Source: Clostridia bacterium
Lineage (GTDB): Bacteria; Bacillota_E; RBS10-35; JAJYVN01
Direction of reading: 5' to 3'
DNA length: 22,481 nucleotides
NCBI GenBank assembly: GCA_027335515.1
Contig: DAHWHT010000274.1
Span: 1 to 22,481 of the forward strand
Under the pieces are notes generated by a model. The model was not told where the DNA came from. It ran no database searches and saw nothing but the letters and a program-made list of their open reading frames with translations. The translations under genes and the position numbers were made by a program. Shown here piece by piece: positions 7,479-14,482 of the stretch. The first letter of the stretch is position 1, and the number at the start of each line of letters is the position of its first letter.

Positions 7479-7828
7479 GCTGTTTCCCTCCTCTCCGGGG
7501 CGAGTGGGCGCAGAGCCTTGACCTCGCCGTTCCTGCCCACCGCGCAAAACATCGACCACTCGCCCAGCCGGACTTCCGCCACGACTGCGGCGGCGCTGAG
7601 GTGGCGCACCCTGCAGTGGACAGGCTTCAGCGCTGAGCCGGAGGGAACCGTTCCCAGGTGGGACACCACGCCAAGTGGGGAGACCCCGAGCACAACCGTC
7701 TCCGCGCCGTCCTCGACTAGGTGGATCCACACCCCCCGGCCCAGTGACACGGCCCCCGCCCGCTGGCGGCGGCGGAGCCCCCACGCCAGGGCCAGCAGCG
7801 CGGCGCAAATCACCACGACGCCGACCAA
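7475..7828 (-). CDS. fliO: Flagellar biosynthesis protein FliO
   Basis: FliO helps assemble the FliP ring of the export gate. The 117-residue product has one N-terminal membrane helix (VGVVVICAALLALAWGL) followed by basic residues and a small cytoplasmic domain with the weak FliO pattern VWIHLVEDGAETVVLGVSPLG. A C-terminal tail of about 50 residues is not recognised. FliO diverges strongly and the call leans on position directly before fliP. I chose TTG at 7828, since the frame upstream runs through the fliL-fliO terminator; a run of eight G at 7841-7848 is the nearest ribosome-site-like sequence, 12 nt away, which is long. Confidence 0.8.
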   Translation of the reverse strand: MVGVVVICAALLALAWGLRRRQRAGAVSLGRGVWIHLVEDGAETVVLGVSPLGVVSHLGTVPSGSALKPVHCRVRHLSAAAVVAEVRLGEWSMFCAVGRNGEVKALRPLAPERRETA

Positions 7829-7866
7829 CCGGCTCTCACGCCCCCCCCTGGACGGGCACTGTACCG

Positions 7867-7904
7867 CAAAAAAGAAAATGGGCCGGGAGAGCGTTCTCCC
7901 GGCC
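7867..7904 (-). terminator. Rho-independent terminator between fliL and fliO
   Basis: On the minus strand GGCCGGGAGA and TCTCCCGGCC form a perfect 10-bp GC-rich stem with a 4-base loop, followed by CATTTTCTTTTTTG. This is a strong intrinsic terminator directly after the fliL stop (7924), inside an otherwise compact operon. Either the operon ends here and fliO onward has its own promoter, or the signal partially attenuates expression of the export-gate genes. Confidence 0.9.
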
Positions 7905-7923
7905 GCGCACCTTCGGGTCGAAG

Positions 7924-8295
7924 TTAGTCGACCACCATCTTGGTAACGTAGACACGCGTGACATCGACATGGGCCGCGAATAGAGAGTTCTGCACAGCCT
8001 GAGCGAGGATCTGCTGCCCCGCCGAACCGGACAGGACGTTGCCAGTCTCGCCCCGCATCGCTCCGACCACCGCAGCCTGCACCTTCGGCAGATCCTGCGT
8101 CCACTGGGCAGCGGTTCCCTGGAACTGGAACGTGAAGTCGGCATCAAGGTACTGCCCGGCCGATGCCAGATTGGTCACCATGCTGTTCAGGGTCTCCGTG
8201 AGGCTCGGCGGTACCACAGGCTTCGCGTGCCCGAACAGACCGCAGCCGCCCAGCAGAATGCTCGCGGCGAGGCACACAACCGCCAGCTTGCGCAT
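7924..8295 (-). CDS. fliL: FliL-like flagellar protein with lipoprotein signal
   Basis: FliL sits around the motor and supports stator function. The 123-residue product ends with the FliL-type C-terminal region (QILAQAVQNSLFAAHVDVTR then VYVTKMVVD, matching the family's I-n-x-x-L ... V-x-x-Vyft-fvvq). Instead of the usual single membrane helix it begins with a lipoprotein signal: MRKLAVVCLAASILLGGC, with lipobox LGGC and the acylated Cys at residue 18. Its start codon shares one base with the flgE stop (TGATG), as expected for the flgE-fliL order. The strong terminator follows its stop. The family call is moderately firm; overall similarity is low outside the C-terminus. Confidence 0.75.
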   Translation of the reverse strand: MRKLAVVCLAASILLGGCGLFGHAKPVVPPSLTETLNSMVTNLASAGQYLDADFTFQFQGTAAQWTQDLPKVQAAVVGAMRGETGNVLSGSAGQQILAQAVQNSLFAAHVDVTRVYVTKMVVD

Positions 8296-9506
8296 CAGAC
8301 CTGCACCTGCCCGAGGGACGTGTCCATGAGGCCCTGGGCGTTGAGCACCTGCGAATCTGCCTCGAACGCGTGCTGCGCCTGGATCATCGTCACGAACTGC
8401 TGCGTCAGAGAGACGTTCGACCCCTCAAGGCTATCTGGGGAGATAGCGCCGCGGCCACCAGAATTCGCGACCCCGATGCTGGCAATGCCCGAGGCCGGGC
8501 TCTGCTTGAAGATGCCCTGCGAACCGCCCTGCAGACCGGACGCATTAGCGAACCCGGCCATAGCCACCTGTCCGACCGTCATAGTCTGGCCGTTGTTGTA
8601 AGAAATCGCCACAACCCCGTTGGACGATACGCTCAGGGACTTCGGCTGGCCCGCCGGATATCCATCCTGGCTGCTCATCACCGCGGAGGTGCTCGTGGCG
8701 AATTGGGTCAGGCCGGTCAAGGTTGGCGTGATCGACAGCGACGGGGACCCGCCGACACCCGGAACGCTGATTGGGCCACCGGTGGACGCGCTGTAGGCAC
8801 CGGCCGAGGTAAAGGTGACCGTTCCAGACCCGGTGGCGCCCGTAGGCCCCGTAACCGTCCAGGACCAGGTATTCGACCCTGTCGGCGTGAACTTCACCTG
8901 CATCTGGATGGCATTCCCCTGGGCATCGAAGACGGTGCCGGTGTCCGTGTATGGCGTGGTCCGGTTCGGGTCTAGGTTTCCCGTCCAACTCGCCTTCTGC
9001 GTTGCCGCTGGCACCCCTTGGGCGTTCATCGGAATCTGCAGGTCCTGCAATACCTGGGACCCTGATGCCGGCAGTACGCCATTGGTCGCGTTATACCCCA
9101 TGACGTACATGCCGTTCGAAGCCGCCAAGTGCCCGCCGGCTTTCAGCGTGCACGCTCCGTTCCGAGTATAGACCTGCCCTCCGCCGCCGCTGTCCAGGAC
9201 GAAGAAGCCGGCCCCGTTGATAGCCATGTTGGTCGGGTTGCCATCCGGCGTGATGGCCCCCTGGTTCTGGTTGATCTGCTCCCCGAGGAGCGTCGCCCCG
9301 GCCCCCATGGTGATCGGGTTGACGCCTCCCCTGCCGTTCGCGGCAGCCGCGGCACCGGTCACCGTCTGGGCGTAGATTTCCCCGAAGATGCCTGACGTCT
9401 CCTTGAAACCGACGGACTGCATGTTGGCCAGGTTGTCGCCGACCAACTGCAGTTCCGTCTCTGTCACGTGCATTCCCGTCGCGGCTGCGTTCATGGCGCC
9501 GCCCAT
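8295..9506 (-). CDS. flgE: Flagellar hook protein FlgE
   Basis: FlgE polymerises into the hook. The 403-residue product has the rod/hook N-terminal helix pattern (TELQLVGDNLANMQSVGFKE, equivalent to the usual dviGNNiANvnTvGfK), the hook-specific segment GAITPDGNPTNMAINGAGFF followed by YTRNGA, a variable middle domain rich in Thr, Ser and Gly (about 170-290), and the C-terminal FlgE/F/G helix (SNVSLTQQFVTMIQAQHAFE, then ADSQVL). I chose ATG at 9506, which has GGAGGG 10 nt upstream; the open frame extends six codons to a TTG that overlaps this ribosome site. FlgG-like naming is used for this position in some Bacillus annotations, but the length favours hook protein. Confidence 0.9.
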   Translation of the reverse strand: MGGAMNAAATGMHVTETELQLVGDNLANMQSVGFKETSGIFGEIYAQTVTGAAAAANGRGGVNPITMGAGATLLGEQINQNQGAITPDGNPTNMAINGAGFFVLDSGGGGQVYTRNGACTLKAGGHLAASNGMYVMGYNATNGVLPASGSQVLQDLQIPMNAQGVPAATQKASWTGNLDPNRTTPYTDTGTVFDAQGNAIQMQVKFTPTGSNTWSWTVTGPTGATGSGTVTFTSAGAYSASTGGPISVPGVGGSPSLSITPTLTGLTQFATSTSAVMSSQDGYPAGQPKSLSVSSNGVVAISYNNGQTMTVGQVAMAGFANASGLQGGSQGIFKQSPASGIASIGVANSGGRGAISPDSLEGSNVSLTQQFVTMIQAQHAFEADSQVLNAQGLMDTSLGQVQV

Positions 9507-9538
9507 CCGCTCTTGTCCCTCCAATTGCTGGTTCCGTT

Positions 9539-9904
9539 TCAGGGCTTCGCCACCGCGCTGTATGCTTTCGCCGCGGAAGTGGCTGCCGTACCACCCCCGG
9601 ACGTCGGGCCTGTACCTCCGGATGGGCTGCTCGGCGCGCTGCTCCCCGCCGAGCCACCCGACACGGTGCCGGTCGCGCCTCCGGCCAACTCCTTCTGGAT
9701 GGCCAGCAGGGCCTGCAGGGACTCCAGTTGCACGAGCTGGGTCATCATCTGGGTGGAGGACATCGGCTGCATCGGGTCCTGGTACTGCATCTGGGCCACA
9801 AGGAGCTGCATAAACTGCTGGCTCGTGCCGCTAGTTATCGCGCTGAGCGTCGCGCTGCTGTTGCTGGCGGGCGTTGTCGCCCCCGTAATCGCCGCCGCCA
9901 CCAC
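9539..9904 (-). CDS. flgD: Flagellar hook cap/assembly protein FlgD
   Basis: FlgD caps the growing hook and is needed for hook assembly. The 121-residue product has the conserved N-terminal region: QQFMQLLVAQMQYQDPMQPM, then MTQLVQLESLQALLAIQKEL, equivalent to F-L-k-LLvaQLqnQDPl-Pm followed by aQlaqfssLEq. It stops soon after in a Gly/Ser/Thr-rich tail and lacks the larger C-terminal Ig/Tudor domains of enteric FlgD, as in the short Bacillus form. The start is GTG; 9904 is preferred because GGGAGG lies 11 nt upstream, with 9916 as the longest option. It overlaps the end of fliK by roughly 75 bases in another frame. Confidence 0.88.
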   Translation of the reverse strand: MVAAAITGATTPASNSSATLSAITSGTSQQFMQLLVAQMQYQDPMQPMSSTQMMTQLVQLESLQALLAIQKELAGGATGTVSGGSAGSSAPSSPSGGTGPTSGGGTAATSAAKAYSAVAKP

Positions 9905-10961
9905 TCGGTTCCCCACCTCCCAACCTGAGTTCTGTCCGTGTGAATCCGACCGCGGTCATCGCGGCAGGGATCCCCTCTGCCTGGGGTGACACCCCTTGCG
10001 GCGCCACCACCCGTATCGCGGTCCCCGCGACCCCCAGCCGAACGGGGCCACCCGGCATCAGGACGGTCGCATGTGTCGCGGCCGGTAGGACCGGAGACCG
10101 CCCCACGACCGGCACCGCAGGCCCAGGCGTGGTAACCGGCCCGGCGGGTGAGGCGGCCAGCGGAACAGGGGGCGCGGCCGCCGAGGGAACGGGCGTTGCG
10201 ACATAACCCGGTCCGCCGGCTGGACTGTCGGGCGTGGCCGAACCGGCCTTAGCCGTCCTGCGGGCCGGGCCGCGCACGGATGCCACTGGCGGCAGATCCT
10301 GGCTGCGGGACGTAGCAGGAGACACTGGCGCACCCCCGGTTCCGGTATGAACCTCACTGCCAGGTCTGACATGCAATGGCTCGGATCGGGTTGGAACCGG
10401 TGCGGAGCGCGTCGATTTGGCCGTTTCGGGTCGCGGGTCCGTGGTGGCCACCGACACATGATCGGTCCCCGTGGTCGGGACACCGAAATTTCCGGAGACC
10501 GGCCGTATGGTGGTGGCCCGTTTCGCCACCGCCTTTGGCCGTATGGCGCCGCCCTCAGGTGTCCCACCATGCACCGGGAGAACAGGAGGTGCCAAAGAAA
10601 CAAATTCGGCAGTGGTCCGGGTCGCTACCAGCGGTGATGTCTCGGCTGGAACCGGGGCAGGAGCGCTGGTCACCAGAGCAGACGCTGCGGACCAGCCCCC
10701 GCGGGTGGGTGATACGGTGTGGGCCTGGTACACATCGACGGGTCGGGCCGGGCTGGTCGTCACCGGCGACGAGACTCCCACGGGCAGGTGGCCGGGCACC
10801 GCCATCACACCCGCACGCGCCTGCGTCTTGGCCTTGGAGCCGGTGGTGATGCTGTCCCCCTGTGCCAGAAGGAGAGAGAACGCATCAGAATCCTTTCCCT
10901 TGGGGTCACCCGGAGAAGGAATCTTGGTTCTGGCCCCATCCAGAACCGAAATCAAAAACAA
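9831..10961 (-). CDS. fliK: Probable flagellar hook-length control protein FliK
   Basis: FliK measures the hook and triggers the FlhB substrate switch. The 376-residue product is very rich in Pro, Thr, Ala and Val through most of its length, as expected for the extended ruler part. The C-terminal region, MPGGPVRLGVAGTAIRVVAP then EGIPAAMTAVGFTRTELRL, loosely resembles the FliK switch domain and ends in a Gln-rich tail (ARQQQQRDAQ) common in FliK. The family match is weak and the assignment rests heavily on position between fliJ and flgD. The start is TTG at 10961 or 10955, both just after GGGAGG. Both ends overlap neighbouring genes (fliJ and flgD). Confidence 0.7.
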   Translation of the reverse strand: MFLISVLDGARTKIPSPGDPKGKDSDAFSLLLAQGDSITTGSKAKTQARAGVMAVPGHLPVGVSSPVTTSPARPVDVYQAHTVSPTRGGWSAASALVTSAPAPVPAETSPLVATRTTAEFVSLAPPVLPVHGGTPEGGAIRPKAVAKRATTIRPVSGNFGVPTTGTDHVSVATTDPRPETAKSTRSAPVPTRSEPLHVRPGSEVHTGTGGAPVSPATSRSQDLPPVASVRGPARRTAKAGSATPDSPAGGPGYVATPVPSAAAPPVPLAASPAGPVTTPGPAVPVVGRSPVLPAATHATVLMPGGPVRLGVAGTAIRVVAPQGVSPQAEGIPAAMTAVGFTRTELRLGGGEPSGGGGDYGGDNARQQQQRDAQRDN

Positions 10962-11340
10962 GCACCTCCCTCAAATCGCGGGCTAGTTTTTGCGCCGTTT
11001 CATGGCGCCGCTCTGCACGCAGCCGTGCCTCAACGGCTTCAAGTGTTCTCTGCGCCTGGACCGCCTGCCGCATCGAATCCCTGAAGCGGCCCGCAGCGGT
11101 TTCGGAACGCGCCTGCGCCTCAGCCACCGCGCGCCGACCGTTTAGCTGGTCAGTCGCCAGGGCTTGACGTCCGGCGACGGAGTCTGCGGTCTGCCGGTCC
11201 AGCGCCGCCATGACGGCCCCGGATCTCGCCACCTCGGCCTGAGCCAGGCTGGCATCCACCCCGGCCCGGTGCGCCTCAGCCCTGGCCATCATCAACTCCA
11301 CTCTCCGTACCCGCCGCAGCGCCGCCATCGTCGCCTGCAC
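10906..11340 (-). CDS. fliJ: Flagellar export chaperone-escort protein FliJ
   Basis: FliJ is the coiled-coil stalk of the export ATPase, connecting FliI to FlhA. The 144-residue product is almost entirely predicted alpha-helix with heptad-like spacing and many Ala, Arg, Glu and Gln (for example AQARSETAAGRFRDSMRQAV then QAQRTLEAVEARLRAERRHE), which is the FliJ composition. No single diagnostic motif is seen, so position directly after fliI is the main support. The start is GTG at 11340, preceded by a run of eight G at 11347-11354; an ATG at 11328 is the alternative. There is a 63-base gap after fliI, larger than most in this operon. Confidence 0.8.
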   Translation of the reverse strand: MQATMAALRRVRRVELMMARAEAHRAGVDASLAQAEVARSGAVMAALDRQTADSVAGRQALATDQLNGRRAVAEAQARSETAAGRFRDSMRQAVQAQRTLEAVEARLRAERRHETAQKLARDLREVLVFDFGSGWGQNQDSFSG

Positions 11341-11403
11341 ACCGCACCCCCCCCGCCCCCGCGCCGACTATGGACCGCAGGGGCACCGCCCAACGATCAC
11401 TCC

Positions 11404-12723
11404 CTAACCTGAAACAGCCGTGAGCAGTTCGGACATCGTGTCCCCCCAGGACGAGAACTCCTCCGGAGCCTGGCAGAGCCACGCCCGCAGGCGGCCCGAG
11501 ATATCCAGCGCGGCATCCAGGTTCGGATCCGCACCCCGCCGGTAGGCCCCCATGGCGATGAGATCCGCGGTCTCCTCCGCGCGGGACAGCGCGGCCCGGC
11601 CTGCCCTCGCCGCCTGCTGCACATCCCGATTGGTTACCGCAGGCATCAGCCGGCTCACCGAGGCGGGAACATCCACCGGAGGATATTGCCCGCGTTCCGC
11701 CATCCGCCGCGACAGGATGATATGCCCGTCGAGCAGGCCACGTGCCGCGTCGGCCACTGGCTCGTCCATGTCGTCCCCGTCCACGAGTACCGTCGCGATG
11801 AGTGTGATGCTACCGGATTCCGTCCTTCCCGCCCGCTCCAAGAGTTGGGGCAGCGAGGAGAAGACTGAGGGCGGGTATCCCCGCGCCGCTGGCGACTCCC
11901 CCGCAGCCAAGCCGATCTCCCTCAACGCCTGGCAGTAGCGGGTCAGGGAATCCATAAGCAGGAGTACGTTCTTGCCCTGCTCGCGGAAATACTCGGCGAT
12001 TGTCATTGCCGTATCCGCGCAACGCGCCCGGCAGATGGGGGGCCGGTCAGACGTCGTGGCTACCACGACCGTCCTGTCGAGGGCTGACCGCAGGATCTCG
12101 AGATACTCCCCGACCTCCCGCCCCCTTTCTCCAATCAGGCAGCACACTACCACGTCCGCATCCGTCCCACGCGCGGCCATGCCGAGCAGCGTGGACTTTC
12201 CCACCCCGCTGCCCGCGAAGAGTCCGACCCGCTGCCCCCGCCCCAACGTGCACAGGGCGTCGATTGCGCGGACCCCGGTGGGCAGCGGCTCGACGATTGC
12301 CGGCCTCTGCAGCGGCATTGGGGCCGCATGGCCCAAGTGGCGCACCACGCTGGCCGACCACATCGGTTCCCCGTCCACGGGGGCACCGAACTCGTTGAGC
12401 ACGCGGCCGAGCATCCCCGGCCCACACCAAACCCATCCGTCGCGCCCAAGGGCCTCCACAACCTGCCCGGGCGCGTATCGCTGGCCGTTCTCTAGGGGAG
12501 CCAGCAGCGTCAGGCCATCCCGGAACCCCACCACTTCCGCCAAAGCGTCGTCTCCCACTCGGCACCACTGGCCCTGCCCCACCGTAGGACCAGCGGAGGT
12601 CAGAAGACCACCGGTCACTCTCACCAGACGTCCCCTGCGTTCGATACCGTCCACTGAGTTCAGCACGGCGAGGCAGCGCTGCAGCCGTGCGCTGGCCCTG
12701 GCCGCCAATTCCGCCCCGGTCAT
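11404..12723 (-). CDS. fliI: Flagellar export ATPase FliI
   Basis: FliI is the hexameric ATPase that helps unfold and deliver export substrates. The 439-residue protein has the F1-beta-like fold: an N-terminal barrel (about 1-95), Walker A GLFAGSGVGKST (167-178), the ERGREVGE element (199-206), Walker B NVLLLMDSLTR (252-262), and SLPQLLERAG followed by GSITLIATVLVDGDDMDEPV, which are characteristic of FliI. The VDGDD segment separates export ATPases from ATP synthase subunits. The ATG overlaps the FliMN stop by ATGA. The protein looks complete and of normal length. Confidence 0.98.
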   Translation of the reverse strand: MTGAELAARASARLQRCLAVLNSVDGIERRGRLVRVTGGLLTSAGPTVGQGQWCRVGDDALAEVVGFRDGLTLLAPLENGQRYAPGQVVEALGRDGWVWCGPGMLGRVLNEFGAPVDGEPMWSASVVRHLGHAAPMPLQRPAIVEPLPTGVRAIDALCTLGRGQRVGLFAGSGVGKSTLLGMAARGTDADVVVCCLIGERGREVGEYLEILRSALDRTVVVATTSDRPPICRARCADTAMTIAEYFREQGKNVLLLMDSLTRYCQALREIGLAAGESPAARGYPPSVFSSLPQLLERAGRTESGSITLIATVLVDGDDMDEPVADAARGLLDGHIILSRRMAERGQYPPVDVPASVSRLMPAVTNRDVQQAARAGRAALSRAEETADLIAMGAYRRGADPNLDAALDISGRLRAWLCQAPEEFSSWGDTMSELLTAVSG

Positions 12724-13901
12724 GCCCCGACGCCAGCCTTCTGGGAGCGTTCGGTGACCTCAGAAGCCGAAAGGACTCGCGTGATCCGGAGCGCAAATAG
12801 GCCCTCGTCAGTTGTGTAGACCTCCGCCTCACCGACAGGCACGCCCTCCACAGCAACCAGGATCGGGTCGTTGGCCCTGGTATTCAGCAGAATGACGGCA
12901 TCCGGCTCCAGCTTCTTGAGATCCTCCACGCTGCGCTTCGCGCTGCCGAGCACACCAGTCACCTCAAGCATGACCTTGTCCACTCCGATCCCGTGCTGCG
13001 GCTCATCAGCCATTTCCACACCTCTGGCCGGAACAATTTTCTTCGCCACCCTGATACCGCGTTCATCCTGGGCAATCTCCTCTGCCCACGCGATCAGCCG
13101 CCCGCCGGCCCAAATCTCGCTCTCGGTCGGTGACCCAGCGAGGGGGATGTTGTCTCCGGCCCGCAGGGTCAACAGGTACTGCAACGGAACCGGCTTCGAA
13201 CGCAGCCGGAATGTCATCTCCACCGGGATAAAGGGCCACACCTCAGGGTGCCAGCCGTCCTCTTCCGGATGCCGCCGACCCGCCCGCTGGTTCTCGCGCC
13301 GGAACACCTTGGCGCGGTTTTCCATTATTCCCAACGGAAGACACAAAGAGAACTCATCCATGCCGGGCTCAGGCCAGTCCGCCCCCTGCAGGCGATACCT
13401 GATCTCCAGGATGGTGGTGTGCGGTTCGATCCCGATGTCTCCAAATACCACCCCCGTCGAGATGCGATCCGGAACCAGAGCGTTCACTTTCAGCAGAGGG
13501 GCCCAGGCCCGGCTCCAACTATCCACCAGCCGCTCCAGAAGGCGCCTGGCCAACCCCAAATCCACCTCGGTCAACTCTCCCTGCGGCGGGTGCCCGTCCC
13601 CGCCCTGCAACACCTGGGCAAAAGCGCGGATGAAGGGCACGGACAAAATCCAGACGACCGTGGACGAGAGAGACTCCGCGTGGACGTTGACCCGTAGCCA
13701 ATTCTCGCTGGTGGGCACCTCGCCGTAGATGCGCTGCTCGATGCCCATAAGCTCCGACCGCACCAGTTCGACACCACCCAGCAGGGCGGTAACCGACTGC
13801 AGGGTTAGCCGCGCCTGCTCCTCATGCAACACGCGCAGTGTGCGCAGAATCTCCGGATCCACGGTGGTCGAAGCACTGAACACGTGAGGCTTCAGTTGCA
13901 C
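12720..13901 (-). CDS. Fused flagellar switch protein FliM-FliN
   Basis: The C-ring switch controls motor rotation and anchors to FliG. This 393-residue product appears to join both switch subunits. Residues about 15-200 resemble the FliM middle (CheC-like) domain, with LRTLRVLHEEQARLTLQSV and the loop VLQGGDG. Residues about 227-300 look like the FliM C-terminal SpoA domain, and about 308-378 a second SpoA domain of FliN type (VEDLKKLEPDAVILLNTRAN, then DPILVAVEGVPVGEAEVYTT). The N-terminus lacks the EIDALL-type motif that binds phosphorylated CheY. The gene lies between fliH and fliI rather than after fliL, and no separate fliM, fliY or fliN is present here. GTG start (TGAGTG with the fliH stop). 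A divergent FliY is an alternative name. Confidence 0.85.
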   Translation of the reverse strand: MQLKPHVFSASTTVDPEILRTLRVLHEEQARLTLQSVTALLGGVELVRSELMGIEQRIYGEVPTSENWLRVNVHAESLSSTVVWILSVPFIRAFAQVLQGGDGHPPQGELTEVDLGLARRLLERLVDSWSRAWAPLLKVNALVPDRISTGVVFGDIGIEPHTTILEIRYRLQGADWPEPGMDEFSLCLPLGIMENRAKVFRRENQRAGRRHPEEDGWHPEVWPFIPVEMTFRLRSKPVPLQYLLTLRAGDNIPLAGSPTESEIWAGGRLIAWAEEIAQDERGIRVAKKIVPARGVEMADEPQHGIGVDKVMLEVTGVLGSAKRSVEDLKKLEPDAVILLNTRANDPILVAVEGVPVGEAEVYTTDEGLFALRITRVLSASEVTERSQKAGVGA

Positions 13902-13903
13902 AC

Positions 13904-14482
13904 TCAGGCCCCCAGTTCTTTAAGCGCATTTTGCACCTGTGAGAACCGACTGGCAGGAGTTGTGCTCCACTCCGCGCCGTCTGCCCGCACCACCCGCACC
14001 CCGTCCGGAGCCAGCCCCGGATCCTCCGGACAGCCCGCGGTTGCGCCACGGCCAGTCGACACGTACGCCACTGCCCCTTCCCCGGCTTCGGCGAGCAGCC
14101 GCCGCACGATTTTTCGCAGCTCATCGTCGCTGGTGGCCGGCTCTCGCCCCAGGGCCAGTTCAATTGCTCGCCGCACGCAGGCCGCGACGTCATCTTCGAG
14201 CCCGGATAGGATCCGGCCCCGTTCCTCGCGCGCCGACCGGCGGGCACTTTCCAGGTACTGCGCTCCCCGGTGTCTGGTGTGCTGCAGAACCCGCTTCCGT
14301 TCCGCCCGCGCCCTCTCGACCTCTCCGCGGGCCTCGGCCACCAGGTGCTGGGACTCCCGCCGAGCCGATTCCAAGATCTCCGCGGCCTCGACGATGGCGT
14401 CCTGTTCCTGTTGTTCAACCGGGCTCGGCAGTTCGTCCAGAGCCTGCGCCGCGTATACCGGCCATTGGAACCGCTCAGACAA
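13904..14482 (-). CDS. fliH: Flagellar export ATPase regulator FliH
   Basis: FliH holds FliI in check and tethers it to the C-ring. The 192-residue product has a long Glu/Ala/Arg-rich helical part (EQQEQDAIVEAAEILESARR, then LVAEARGEVERARAERKRVL) with the AxxxA/GxxxG-like spacing of FliH, followed by a C-terminal globular part (CVRRAIELALGREPATSDDE). The start is placed at TTG 14482, 9 nt after GGGGAGG and overlapping the fliG stop by 8 bases; a GTG at 14491 abuts the ribosome site too closely. The open frame extends back into fliG. Context between fliG and the switch/ATPase genes supports the call. Confidence 0.85.
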   Translation of the reverse strand: MSERFQWPVYAAQALDELPSPVEQQEQDAIVEAAEILESARRESQHLVAEARGEVERARAERKRVLQHTRHRGAQYLESARRSAREERGRILSGLEDDVAACVRRAIELALGREPATSDDELRKIVRRLLAEAGEGAVAYVSTGRGATAGCPEDPGLAPDGVRVVRADGAEWSTTPASRFSQVQNALKELGA

